Shown: positions 1 to 11,302 of the stretch, piece by piece
Layout: each line of letters opens with the position of its first letter
Position numbering within the stretch: the first letter of the stretch is position 1
From: Paracyclopina nana
Lineage: Eukaryota; Arthropoda; Copepoda; Cyclopoida; Cyclopettidae
Direction of reading: 5' to 3'
Assembly: GCA_019096065.1 (NCBI GenBank)
Contig: JAGUCH010000002.1
Span: 17,310,501 to 17,374,500, forward strand
Length of the DNA stretch: 64,000 nucleotides
The notes under the pieces: model-generated
Databases searched by the model: none
What the model saw: the letters and a program-made list of their open reading frames with translations, nothing else
Told to the model about the DNA's origin: nothing
Program-made: the position numbers and the translations under genes

Positions 1-299
1 CTTTTGAAGACGCGTGAGATTAGCCCGCTTGCTTCCATGACTGACACATCACTTGAGCTCACGCGCTATGTAGTAAGAACTACTAGCGCCACCTAGGCTA
101 AGACAAACAGATTTGGTGATTTTAGCATGCAAAACTTGCGTCAAGAACTCACTTACGAGACCCCCCTGACTTGTCCTAAAAGAGAGACCATTGAAGATTT
201 AACTAAAGTAGCAGCCATCCGCTGAGATAAAGCTTAACAATAATGTTGCTCAGCAGCATGTAAATTTTTTGCTAAAAGTTCTTCTACTGAACACCACTC

Positions 300-1240
300 A
301 ATAAAAATGAGCATAAGCATTTTTTTCAAATCCAAACATGTATTTTGTCATTTTTTGGTTTAATGACCTCAGCATGAAATGACGTGAAAACATTCAGCCT
401 CGATTGGCTCAGACATCAGAGCCTCTTATCCGGAAGGGATCAAGGTTTGGCCCCACTCATCCAGATTTTCATCATCATCATTTTCAGGCACATCATCAAG
501 CATGTGAATATCACAAGAGCATGAAGATTGCTTTTTAGAAGCACAGGACCTGACTCGATTGAGAGGGACTCGTCTTTAGCCTTGCCATCTTATCAAACAA
601 TTTTATGGTGCTATGAGCCATTGGTGGGACAAACTTTTTCGCAAGTATATTTGGGAAAACTGTCTCCTGCAAAACTTGTCACATGATCACGCGCGGCAAT
701 TTGATTGGCTGATCAGTGGAGCCAGGTTAGAAAAAATTGGTTTCAGTAATGAAAAGCTTGGAAATTCGTGCGAGTTGCATATGGCTTGAAAGGGTGCCAT
801 TTTATCCATAGATTATGTCATATTAGTAAAGTATTTAGAATAAGTGCACCAAAAGCCAAAAGAATAGACCATTTGTGATCGCCCATGTAGTGTAGCCATG
901 TCAAATAAGTTGCTTGGCTAGATGGCGCTGCGAATCTAGCAACTTTACGCCTTTGGCTTATACTGGTATGAATATGAGCAAAACAATTTTTTTTTTCAAA
1001 TCCACGCATGTATTTTGTCATTTTTTCTGTTTAAAGTCCTCAGCATGAAACGACGTGCAAACATTCAGCCTCGATTAGCTCAGACATCAAAGCCTCTTCT
1101 CCGGAAGGGAGCAAGGTTTGGCCCCACTCATCCAGATTTTCATCATCATCATTTTCGGGCACATCATCAAGCATGTGAATATCACAAGAGCATGACGATT
1201 GCTTTTTTGTAGCACAGGACTGGAGTGGATTGAGTGGGAC
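300..1240. repeat. direct duplication flanking a family A element
   Basis: About 270 bases at 300-573 are repeated at roughly 965-1240 with few changes. Both contain the same CATCATCATCATTTT stretch and the same ATCACAAGAGCATGA stretch. A family A transposon (610-965) lies between the copies. I see no coding exon here; the short open frames fall inside the repeat. Confidence 0.8.
610..965 (+). mobile_element. family A MITE, copy 1
   Basis: A non-autonomous element of about 350-390 bp. It starts near GAGCCATTGGTGGGACAAAC and ends near TTTACGCCTTTGGCTTAT. All copies share a 5' block (ACAAACTTTTTCG), a middle block (GGCTTGAAAGGGTGCCATTT) and a 3' block (AGATGGCGCTGCGAATCTAG). This copy has AGATGGCGC at 920-928. 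Superfamily unknown. Confidence 0.75.
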
Positions 1241-1318
1241 TCGTCACATTTTGACAGAGGTCAGAGGCTGAGTTGTCTGAGGCTTGAACCTCAGCATCTA
1301 TAAAGGAATTTTATGGTG

Positions 1319-1677
1319 TTAAGCTGGCGGCATATGGTGGTGGTTATTCGGAGGGCTTTTGCTGCTGTTGCACTCGGAGAATGGCCTCAGATAAACAGCT
1401 GCATGCGGAGGAGGCTGCTCCATATGTCCGTGTGGCAGCCTCACTTGGCCTCGAGGACTCGACATTGACCTCTCGGATCCATCGGAGCCGTCGGAGCGGT
1501 CATCATCATCCTCGTCCTCCTCGGGGGACATTAACCTGTCTGGGGAGTGGTGAGGGCCACGCCCATTTGAGTACTCGGAGAGCTGCGAGGTCGATCGAAT
1601 GCTCTGCGGTGACCTCGATCTGGGGGAAGTTGGGCAGCTGTCGTTCGGTGGAAGTAGGGGATACTCTTTGCCATCTC
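1319..1677 (-). CDS. candidate 3' exon, Ser/Pro/acid-rich tail (possibly of the GLUT gene)
   Basis: On the minus strand an acceptor (CTCTAG) at about 1678 opens a frame of roughly 120 residues ending at a stop at 1319. The peptide is low-complexity: a Ser-Pro-Arg stretch, an acidic block (PEEDEDDDD), then SDGSDGS and a Pro/His end. It could be the cytoplasmic tail of the sugar transporter upstream, whose last clear exon ends at 3727. However, that donor is phase 2 and this frame needs phase 1, so either an unseen exon lies between or it belongs to another gene. I do not recognise the sequence. Confidence 0.35.
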
Positions 1678-1779
1678 CTAGAGCAGTAACATAATTATTT
1701 CATATCCTAGATTATTGCTTTGCAATGGGAAGCCGGAATAAGATCGACGGTTTATTTTATCAAAAGGCACCTTAAAGCT

Positions 1780-2640
1780 TTTATATACTGTAATACGATT
1801 TCCTCATGTTATAATTCAGTTTACCGATCCGACTCAGCTCTTTTATATCACAGTTCTTTCTAAGCAATTTGGGGGTTATTAAATACTTAATGGCCCTGGA
1901 ATCACATTTGAGGGATTTTAAGTAATTTAATGCCCCTCAAATTCCATGGAACTGATCCAAATTCCAGAGAAGGTAAAAGAGAGAGTAGCATCCTAGGTGT
2001 GAACCTCAGACTGTTGGGTCAGCAAGCCCATACGCTGACCTCTGCGCGATGGAAACATCATGAAAAATGCATGCTATGTATAAGACTTAACCATAATTTA
2101 AGCAAAATAGAGAAATCAAAAAAAAAGTTGAGGAATGACTGGGGTTTGAACCCTAGACTCCTTAATCAAGAGCCAAGCGCTCTAACCATTGTGCCATAGG
2201 AGCACCTTTGGAAAATAAGGTTTTTAAAAGTATATTTCATTGCTCCCAAACCACGGGATGCTAGCTCATGAGAGCCAGTGATATTTACAGAGCAACTAAT
2301 AACCGAGCAGTGTTTTCTAGGGCACGGGGCAGCCCGGTAACTTCATTAAAACACTCAAAAATCGTATTACAGAATATAAAATTGTATATTTTGAGCTGGG
2401 GCACGTAAAATCGGGTCATTAAATAGCTGACCTTGGATTTTAAAATGGAAAAACACTCGTACAATTACAGCCCTCGCAGGCTCGGACTAGTAAAGCTGTA
2501 CTCGAGTTTTCCCATTTTAAAATCCTCGCTCAGCTATTTAATGACCCTACTTTACGTGCCCCAGCTCGAAATAAATAACTATTTTAGCATTCTTTGTTTT
2601 CAGGTCACAATGGTGCATGATTATATGTTTTAAGATCTAC
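1780..2640 (-). mobile_element. family D composite element with two tRNA-like promoters
   Basis: This block recurs in opposite orientation at 22200-23570. On the minus strand it contains a tRNA-Lys-like region (about 2200-2140) with an A-box-like segment (TGGCACAATGGTTAGAGCG), a CTCTTGA anticodon loop and a B box (GGTTCAAACCCC). A second, weaker tRNA-like region lies near 2055-1990. The layout suggests a dimeric tRNA-derived SINE. It also carries an inverted pair around 2440-2530 (CACTCGTACAATTACAG against CTGTACTCGAG). It is not a functional tRNA: the acceptor ends do not pair. Confidence 0.6.
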
Positions 2641-2924
2641 AGATATTTATTCTAAGATCGAATCTCCTGTGTTTTAAGATCAAGTGCAAAGGTGGAATCA
2701 AACTGGTGATTTAGATCAAAGCATATGTGTTTTAAAATGTCAAGGAAGCAACTACTGTGGTTTAAGATCGATAAATTTGTGTTTAAAGATTTTAGCACTT
2801 TTGTTTGAAGATCAAAGCCCCTTTTTTAAAGGCAACTGTCAACTTAGCTATCAGTGCCTGTGTTTAATGATATCTGCACCTTGTTTTAAGGTCTACAAAT
2901 CTATGCTTTAAGATTGACATATGT

Positions 2925-3052
2925 GTTTTGGGATCTGCAAATCTATGTTTAAGATCTATATATCTGTGTTTTAAGATCGACATATCTGTGTTTTAAGATC
3001 GACATATCTGTGTTTTAAGATCGACATATCTGTGTTTTAAGATCGACATGTA
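2925..3052. repeat. tandem repeat, about 22-23 bp unit
   Basis: Near-perfect tandem copies of a unit containing TTTTAAGATCGACATATCTG. Degenerate copies of the TTTTAAGATC core extend back to about 2630. No coding role is seen. Confidence 0.8.
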
Positions 3053-3713
3053 TTTTCATATTGCTTAATGATGTGTATTTTTGGTATTTTTGGTATTTTT
3101 GGATTGAAAATCACCAGTGTCATCAGATCAATACAAATGTGTTTTAAGATTTAAGCCTTAGCTTTACAATCTTAGACCTGCGTCTTAGAGCCAACTAACA
3201 GAAGGCGAAATTGGAATCTAAGATCAAATTAAAGATATAGTGAAATCTTACAATTTTGTGTTAAATTCGCATTGTTTTTAAAAATGAAAAAAATGAAACG
3301 TCGGTCTTAAAACGCACTTTGTCGACTTAATTTTTTCGATCTTATTACTGGCACCCATTGGTAATCCCCATAATAAAATATTACCATCTTTGTCCATGGG
3401 CCCTTTTTTGCCTTCAGGTGGAATGAGAGAGCTGTGCTCGCAGACCACAGAGTTCATTTGCGAAATGGAGTTGACGTTGTTCATCAAAAGCCTTCAAAAA
3501 AGCAAATGTAAACATTAAAATAGGAATTGGCATGACATAAAAACTGGAAGATGGAGCAATTGATCGTTTTGGCAGAAATGCCATACTGCACCAAACGATT
3601 ATCGCCATGCAGCCTTCAAAAACGCCAAAAATGATATAAAGCATGAAAATCCACATCTGGTATTTTGGGTTGGCTACAGTGGCGCCATCCCAAATTGCAA
3701 TCAAAAAATATAA

Positions 3714-6700
3714 TCATAATTCATACCTTTGCTTGTGTCCTATTCGAAAGAGGGTGGCAATCTCGTCAAAGGTCTTGTTTTTCGTCTCTGGCACCTTGCG
3801 ATATGTGAAGACCCAGAAGAGTGCGAGGAACACACTGAAGGGGAGGAAGGTGTAATTCTCCAGTGTGGTCTGCATGGTGGGAAAGCCGATGCCGACGAAG
3901 AAATTGGCACTCCAATTCACCAGGACGGCCACACTCATCGCGGCCGGCCTCGGGCCTTGAGAGAAGAGCTCAGCAGTGATCATCCAGGGTATGGAGCCAG
4001 GCCCAACTGCGAAGAAGACCACGTAGAACAGAGTGGACACCACCGAGAGCCACCAGATCCAGGCGACGAGCTCCTGCAAAAGTTCAAATTTTCCCAAGTT
4101 TTCTGAGCATACTTGTAACAAATTGTTAGTCATTTGTTTCATCAATGTTGAGTCGATGTCGTTTTAAGTGACATATTCGCAGTCTTTGCAAAATACGTCA
4201 ATGGCAAAACGTTAACTATGATTTTGTAACGTATGATTAATTAATGTAATCTAGAATATTTTATGGATGTAACGGCTTAACGGTTTTTGCCTTTGTTTCA
4301 TTTTACGAATGTAACGTTAATGTATCAAAATGACATTCACTCAATGTTGAAGAAACGTTCAAGCTTGAATGAGGATTATTCCAGATGTTCTGGTTGGGAT
4401 TGGAATGGCTCACCTTGACGAGGAATGAGATGGTGATGAAGATGGAGAAGATGAACATGCCACCAAGTCCGTAGAGGTGCAAAGTTCGCCTTCCGGATCT
4501 GTCCATCAGTGGGATGGAGATGAGTGTCATGATGACCATGACCAGGCCAATGCCAATGGTGGCATACTTGGCGTGCGTTTCACTCAAGCCAGTCGTGATG
4601 AACAGGTTAGTAGAGTAATAAAAGACCTGCAATGCATCAAAAAAATCCGGCTTGATATACCATTTTACAATTGTAATGCTATCCTCCTACATACCGCATT
4701 AATGCCTGATAGCTGCTGTGACAGCTGCATTATGATGGCTATGAGCAAGGGAAGCTTGAGCGTGGGCGAGGTCACGAGTTCAAAGAGGGTGATTTTGGCC
4801 TCAGCCATCTGAGCCTGCTCCTCGGCCCGCATCTCCATGATGTCATCCTCAATGTCGTTGGAGTTGCGAAGTTTCTTGAGGGCTGCAACGCAAAGTCCAA
4901 TTTCCAGCATCAAATTATCCCAACCCGAAATTTTCCCAAGTTTTCTGAACGTAATTGGAACAAGTTAACGCTAATTCATTTTATGTATGTTGAGTTTATG
5001 TTGTAATGTAACATGAACTGCCGCACTGCATATGTTAAAAAAATTAAAGGTGAAACTGCAAATTGGTCTGTTTAACTTCACTCAGGCGTCAGTGCAGTTA
5101 ATGTTACAGAATGACTTAAAGTCAATTGTGATGAAACATACATGAAGTACTTAAGTTTTATTTTCAGATATTCTTATTTAATTGCAACAAGTTAACTCTC
5201 ATTTGTTTTCTAAATGTTGAGTTTATGTCATAATGTAACATTAACTGCCTCACTACCCATGTTAAAAATCAAAGGTGAAACTGCAAATTGGTCTGTTTGA
5301 CTTCACTCAGGCGTCAGTGCAGTTAATGTTACAGAACGACTTAAACTCAATGTTGATGAAACATACATGTAGTGCTTGAGTTTTATTTTGAGAATTTTTT
5401 AGCGTTATTGTAACAAGTTAACGCTAATTCATTTTCTGTATGTTGAGTTTATGTTGTAATGTAACATTAACTGCCTCACCGCCTATGTTAAAAAATCAAA
5501 GGTGAAACTGCAAATTGGTATGTTTAACTTCACTCAGGTGTCAGTGCAGTTAATGTTACAGAACGACTTAAACTCAATTGTGATGAAACATATACGCTTC
5601 CAGGAGGGTTTAGGTATTGGATCATAATTACCTAATCTGGCTTCCTGCTCTTGACCCTTGGTGATGAGTAGGTATCGCGGAGATTCCGGACAGAGTGGAA
5701 GCAAGGCCATTTGGAGTACCGATGGGAAGAGGGCCACGCCCAGAAGGTAGGGCCAGCCCCCGTCGGTGCCAAGGAGGCTTTCGACCCCAAGGACCTGAGA
5801 GATGAGAAGACCCACGGTCACAGCCAGCTGGTTAACGGTGCCCAGGCCTCCGCGCAAAGTCAGTGGGGCGATTTCCGAGATGTACATGGGCACGAGGCTG
5901 GTGTTGAGGCCGCAGTTGATGCCGATCAAGTAGCGGCCAATGATGAGAAGCTCGTATGACTCGAGGAACTTGGAACAGCCCATGGCTGTGGCACCAATGA
6001 TCCCAATGACGTTGTTGAACAACAGCCCGCCTTTTCTGCAAATGAACAAATTTTGTTTTAGTATGACTCAAACCAGGAAGATTTAATTTTGATAGTTTCA
6101 CTGAGGGCTCAAAAAAATTCTGTACCCACCAAATATTTTTCCAGATTTCTTCTTGAACATAATGGCCAAAACTCTTTAATTTATGTAAAATAATTCATCA
6201 ATCGCATACAAGTTTGATAAGACAATCTGATAAAAACATTATTTGGCATCTAAAAATAATTTTCAATTTTTAACTATTAAGCTCTAAGGTATTATTAGCT
6301 TAGGCTTTCAGTTAAAGTTACATATCGACTTTCACTCGACATGAGTAAAACAAATTAATGCTAATACGTTACGATAACTTTCAGGAAACATGTGAAACAT
6401 TCTCGTTGGGTCATATGATTGGCTCTACTGGTTAAAGGCTAATTGGTAAAAGACTAAATGGTGAAAGGCTAAATTGGCAAAAGGCTACCAAACTATGCTG
6501 GTTGATTGTAATAAATGGAACAATTTTAAAGTATTCTTTCCTCCTTTAAAGACTTTTTTAGATGCTTCCCAATGTACTTACCAATGTTCCTTTGTATGCC
6601 AGAAATATCTAAGCTAAAGTAAAAAAGCTAAGCAAACACTCAACATTGAAAGCAACATAGCTGCTTTTGCTTCGAATGTTGAGCGTTTGCTTAGCTATTT

Positions 6701-9700
6701 TTACCTTAGTTTAGCTTTTTCGGCAATATGAGAATGGCCTATAGACTTGCTTTTGAAAGGTCCTAACCCAAAATCTGTCCACACACAAATTATATTTTTT
6801 GGTTGTAATTTACAAATCCTAGCCTATATCTTCCCATTTCAAATAATTTTTAGCTCATACAAAGCCTTTCAGCATTTAGCCTTTCAACATTTAGCCTTTC
6901 ACCATTTAATCTTTCACCAGATAGCCTTTTACCGATTAGCCTTTAACCAGTTAAATGTTTTTAAAAAAGGAACTTGTGCTTATTTTGTTTTGCAATGATT
7001 GCTGTTCTCTGTTGGGAAATTGTACGTGATTTGGTTACCTTCCGAGCTTGTTGGCCACCCATCCTCCCACAAATCCTCCGCACATGCCACCGAGTGCAAA
7101 GACTGCCACAGCAATGGCGTAGAGGAAGGTGGAGGCCTTGTAGGACATGTTCTCGCCGTCGTACCTCTGGCGGTAGGCGAACCGGATGAACTTTTCAATC
7201 ACGGATTCCGGGGCGTTGATGACGCCGGTGTTGTAGCCGAACTGGAGCATGCCGAGGACAGCTGCGAAGATGCTGTAGCCGAGCATGAAGGTCAGGCCTT
7301 GATCCAGAAGGCGAGCCTTGCGCCGCTCACCGTCGGCTTCCAGCCTGAACAGCAAATAAACTGTTAAAATCCGTTTCCGCAAAAATCCGTACCGTTAAAA
7401 TCCTTTCCGCATAAAACAGCAAATTTTTGCTGAGCGGATTTTTGCTGATCGAACTTTTGCTGATCGGACTTTTGCTGATCGAATTTTAGCTGATCGGATT
7501 TTTGCTGATCGGACTTTTGCTGATCGGACTTTTGCTGATCGGACTTTTGCTGATCGGACTTTTGCTGATCGAATTTTAGCTGATCGGATTTTTGCTGATC
7601 GGATTTTTGCGGACACGGATTTGAACAGACATACCTGAAGAGCGAGTCACGGATGTCATCGATCTCCTCCTTGACGAATTGCACCGAGTCGATTTCGCTC
7701 TTGATGGTCATCATGTCGTGCTTCACGTCGAACACCTCGCTCTGGCAGCTCTCCACGCTCTTGGAGAGCTCGTGGAGTTGGGAGCGGATTTCAGTCAGGG
7801 CCACGCTCGTGTCGATGGGCTGGAATCCGTGGAGCTCCTCCAGCTTCGAGTTGAGGTTCTTGTTCATGATCGTCATCTGCTTTTGGAGCCTGCTTGAAAT
7901 AAGAGATCATATCCAGTGAGAATTATTACATATAGACATCTTGATCATAACGGAATAAATCTGCCAAACCGCAAATCCACCTAAACGCAGTCCTATTAAA
8001 CGCGGCCCGCCTAAACGCAGTTAGCAATAATACACAGTCATAATTATTTCACAATGTTTACGAACAAAAAATGGAGATATATTAATTTTAATGGTTTCTA
8101 AAAAATCAGTGACTCTTTTAGATTTACTGGATTTATAATCACATTAACTAGAAGGCAGATCTAACCCAAATGTTACCTTTGATATTAATTCTAAAATTCC
8201 TGTCTATTTGAAGTTATTTGACTTCATTAGGTAATCATAAGTGCCTTTGAAAATTGACGTTTTTCTAAGTTTATTGCTCACTTCAATAGAGTTTCAGCTT
8301 AAATGAGTAGTTCCAGAGGGGATATACTAAAATGCGCGACATGCGCGACAAGTGCGACATGCGCGACAAACTGCTAAAATGCGCGACATGCGCGACTACT
8401 AAAATGCGCGACATGCGCGACAAACTACTAAAATGCGCGACATGCGCGACTACTAAATTATGGGACAACCAAAAGTACTTGGATTATTAATCCATTATTA
8501 ATCTAAGAATTATATGCAGTCTGTCCATTCAAAATTGGACAGTGCTGTAGCCAAAAGTTTATGTTATGAATTCATGAATTTCAAGGCATAATGGGTATAG
8601 GTGGAAAGCTTGAACATTTGGACACCTTTTTTATTTTTTGACGGAATTTAAAGTATTTTTTTTCTATTTTGGCAAAAAAGATGGGAAAAGACTCAAGCTT
8701 TCCAATGAGATTAATTAAGTCCAGTATTTCTTGATTATGTAACCCAAAGTTTAGATTCCCACACTGTCCAATATTGAAAGGACAGAGTTCAGACTGTACA
8801 ATAACAGGCAAAAAAAAAGAAAAAATGATAATTCTATTTTTAAGTCTAACATTGTATTTTTTTTTCAAGTCTAACATAGTATTTTTTTCAAGTCTAACAT
8901 AGTATTTTTTTCAATTCTTACTTTTTTTCAATTCTTACAATTTTTTTTTTATTTCATTTCATTGATTTATCTCCTCTCTGATAAAAAACTACGCCATAAT
9001 TTCGGCCGTTACTTTAGGTGAACAGTGCAGAGTGAGCTACATCAACGTAATATTTATGAAAAAGCATGACAAATAATCAGTAATAGAAAATAGAAAAATA
9101 TTTCAAGAAGTGGTAACAAAACATTTTTTTGCATTTTAGTAACCTGTGGTGCTTGTTGCGCATTTTAGTAGTCGCGCATGTCGCGCATTTTAGTATATCC
9201 CGTTCCAGAGCATTTGAGAGACTTGCAGATAAGTTTTTAGGTAACAAACTCTTTCAATTGGTTAGTTCTAACCAAATATGTGGTCATGTGAAAAAGCCTG
9301 CTGCTATGTTTACTACCTATACTCTGTACAAGTATTTTATTTATAGGCTAGCTCAAAACTCGTTCGGAACTATTCCGCTAGATGGAGCTAAGATTTGTTG
9401 TTGGCGGAATTTGCGTAAGCGACCATGCGCTCAAAATATATTTTTGCCATTCGTTCATTCAAAGCGCCAAAATGTAAACATAATAAAAATATCCAAGCAT
9501 GGATACACCTTCCCCCCCTACGCTGGCGCCATCAAATGGTGAAGTGGCAAAACGCCTGAACTAAATCTTTTAGCCTAGGCTATAGGGCATAAATGTTTTC
9601 TGATGAAGCTTACCCGTCAAAGGGGTCCTTGGGGTTGTGGTACATGTCCTCCATTGCGTAGTCAGACATCACCCCGATGGGACCATGCCTATTGCAGCCA

Positions 9701-11067
9701 TTTTCCAAAAGATAAAGTTGGTCACTGAACTGGTTTTCCGAGTCCTCTCCAGTTTGGTACCTGAATACTCCACTGGCACTCCTCCGCACGTTCACGAGGC
9801 CGCCGCCGCCGCCGGGGTCGATGTCTGGGCCAGAGGCCGTTTGCAGGGGGTCAGTCGTGTACGAGGAGTACACATTGATGCAATTTGAGCTGTTGTGCCT
9901 GTTTATTGAAAAAAGAAATATTTAAGTAGGATAGCAAAAAAAAGGCATGATGATCAAGCAACAATTTCCCCATTCACGCTTCAAAAAAGCCAAATGGTAT
10001 AAATAGTGGAAAAATCCACCTCTGGTATTTTGCCACCCTACACAGTGGCGCCATCTCATTCATCAAACATAATTGTAATGCATTGGCTCGTTTTATTAAT
10101 GTTGAGTTTACATTGTTATGTTACATTAAGTGCCTAACCACCTACCAAAAAAAAGGAAAGTGAAACGGTGCATTATATCAGTTTTTCAAACTTTACTGTA
10201 GTAGTTACTGAACAACATAAACTCAATGTGGATAAAGCATATTTTTTTCAATGAGGGTTGCTTTGGCAGGTGCGGGCTCAGATTGTTTCCAAGTGTTCTG
10301 GATGGTAATTGTAAGGCATTAAAACTCATTCGTTTTACCCATGTTGAGTTTATGTCGTAATGTAGCATAACCTGCCTCCCCACCTTTGCAAAAAAATCAA
10401 AGGTGAAACGACAAATTGGTGCTTTCGATTATGCTCTTGCATCAAGGCAGTTGATGTTACGTGCTGACATAAACTCAATGTCAATAAAGCATCCTCAATG
10501 AGGTTCACCCAACTTAAAAGTCATTGTAACTTGTTCGCACTCCTTCATTTTACTCATGTTGAGTTATCGTTGTAATGCAACATTACCTTCAGTACAACAT
10601 GTGTAAAAAACTAGAAAAAATCGAGGGTGACACCAAAGATTGGTGTTTTCGATTTTACCAAGGTGTCAAGGTAGTTCATGTGACATGATGACATCAACTC
10701 AATGTTGACGTACAAGTTTCAATGAGGGTTCATTGTCTCTGAATTTATGCAAAGTGAGTAGAAACCTTGAGTGGCCAGTGGTTGTGGTGTGGGATCTCCG
10801 GCTGTGGTAGGACTCTGCATGCGAGGCCTCATCCTCCTCATCACTGGCAGTGAGGCGGCCTCCACCCGACGGGATAGCGCGGCCTCGACTCGATGGCCTC
10901 TCGATGTTGGGGTCACTAGCGATGTGCTGCATTATTATTTCTCCGGATTGACGTGCGACCTCATAGCTGGGCTCTTGACTGGCGTGGATGGGAAGGCTGC
11001 CAAAGCCTACTACTTTCCTTCTGGCCTTCAGTGGGCGCCAGCCTTGTTCATGCCGGGCCAGGAGCAT
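3714..11067 (-). CDS. Glut1: facilitative glucose transporter (SLC2/GLUT class I) with long N-terminal extension
   Basis: Plasma-membrane sugar uniporter of the major facilitator fold. Minus-strand exons: 11067-10766, 9898-9614, 7889-7635, 7344-7039, 6035-5632, 4882-4695, 4626-4414, 4073-3714; phases agree at every junction, giving about 770 residues. The first three exons give about 280 residues that are disordered, then coiled coil (QLHELSKSVESCQSEVF to EEIDDIRDSLFR). The transporter core follows: GLTFMLGYSIFAAVLGMLQF (TM1), GRKGGLLFNN in the TM2-3 loop, PESPRYLL after TM6, QLSQQLSGINAVFYYSTN in TM7 (the QLS typical of glucose-selecting GLUTs), GRRTLHLYG in the TM8-9 loop, GPGSIPWMITAELF in TM10 and PETKNKTFDEI after TM12. 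The stop at 3714 is read through the last donor; a downstream tail exon is possible (1677-1319). The extension is unusual for GLUTs, but phase continuity supports one transcript. Confidence 0.85.
4083..4400 (-). mobile_element. family C palindromic MITE filling a GLUT intron
   Basis: The intron 4413-4074 is almost entirely one family C copy. Its ends (CCCAACCAGAA near 4400, TTTTCCCAAGTTTTCTGA near 4087) lie about 13 bp from the donor and 10 bp from the acceptor. Internal arms carry GAGTTTATGTC/TAACATT-type sequence. Family C is defined by termini reading CCCAACCAGAAATTTTCC and inner inverted arms TGAGTTTATGTCG...AACATTAACTGCC. Confidence 0.75.
4915..5600 (-). mobile_element. family C MITE cluster in GLUT intron (about 3 copies)
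   Basis: Intron 5631-4883 holds three tandem-like family C segments. ACTGCAAATTGGTCTGTTT and CAGTGCAGTTAATGTTACAG recur near 5050, 5290 and 5520, a period of about 230-240 bp. The element end (AACCCGAAATTTTCCCAAG) lies about 37 bp from the acceptor of the 4882-4695 exon. Confidence 0.75.
6040..7030. other. GLUT intron: AT-rich DNA with a foldback element
   Basis: Intron between the 7344-7039 and 6035-5632 exons. Apart from the foldback element at 6428-6957 I see no gene, only AT-rich DNA. Confidence 0.6.
6428..6957. mobile_element. foldback element with minisatellite arms
   Basis: The left arm (6428-6490) carries degenerate 15-bp repeats of the type GGTGAAAGGCTAAAT. The right arm (6862-6957) is the reverse complement, for example ATTTAGCCTTTCACC. 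The outer ends match as CTGGTTAAAGGCTAAT and its complement. An inner hairpin sits at about 6605-6725 (AAGCTAAGCAAACACTCAACA against the reverse complement). No transposase is visible, and no clear target duplication. Confidence 0.75.
7430..7615. repeat. 15-bp minisatellite in GLUT intron
   Basis: About a dozen copies of TGATCGGACTTTTGC or close variants. The unit is a multiple of three, so on the minus strand it stays open and would encode a Gln-Lys-Ser-Asp-Gln repeat running on from the preceding exon if the intron (7634-7345) were retained. Confidence 0.9.
8319..9201. mobile_element. foldback/Mutator-like non-autonomous element with 9-bp target duplication
   Basis: The element starts GGGATATACTAAAATGCGCG and ends with the exact complement, about 31 bp perfect. 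Further copies of CTAAAATGCGCGACATGCGC are stacked inside the left arm to about 8455. The flanks carry the direct repeat GTTCCAGAG (8310-8318 and 9202-9210), a 9-bp target duplication. The interior (about 8515-8800) holds a nested, decayed element with GCAGTCTGTCC/AGACTGTAC ends like a Tc1/mariner MITE. No transposase frame is present. Confidence 0.85.
9960..10065 (-). mobile_element. family B fragment with GGCGCCATCT motif
   Basis: Contains AAAAATCCACCTCTGGTATTT followed by CAGTGGCGCCATCTC, the hallmark pair of family B. It lies in the GLUT intron 9899-9613 upstream region, next to a family C block. Confidence 0.6.
10070..10735 (-). mobile_element. family C MITE cluster in GLUT intron
   Basis: At least three arms of family C (GTTGAGTTTACATTG, ATGTTGAGTTTATGTCG, CATGTTGAGTTATCG) and their complements fill most of the intron between the 11067-10766 and 9898-9614 exons. 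Confidence 0.7.
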
Positions 11068-11091
11068 CGAATCAATACGATATGGGCCTGC

Positions 11092-11184
11092 TCAATCCGG
11101 CCTCGAAGTGGTTGCTGCTGCGGCTGCAGTGGCTGTCTCGACCTCAGTGGACTTTCTCCGGACTCCGCTCATGGTGGACGACAT
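11092..11184 (-). other. upstream in-frame ORF before GLUT start
   Basis: A 30-codon frame starting MSSTMSGVRRKSTEVETAT ends in TGA at 11092-11094, only eight codons before and in the same frame as the ATG chosen for the transporter (11065-11067). It is either an upstream ORF, an alternative start separated by a stop, or part of an exon I have not resolved. Confidence 0.4.
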
Positions 11185-11302
11185 GCGCAAGAAAGCAAGC
11201 CAACTTTTGGCACTTTTGTGGAAAATTGTTAGAGCTTGCAAAGTGGGTTGGTAAATATGCCAGGATAAGTTATGGTTCCTTTATCCACGCGCGCGCGCGC
11301 GA

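Noticed and set aside
1381..1689. 102-codon plus-strand frame
   Set aside because: Mirror of the minus-strand Ser/acid-rich candidate exon; His/Arg-rich with no motif.
3414..3704. 96-codon minus-strand frame as a GLUT exon
   Set aside because: It overlaps a family B-like fragment (ATCCACATCTGGTATTTTGG) and matches no transporter region. Splicing into it from 3727 would give only a few residues before a stop.
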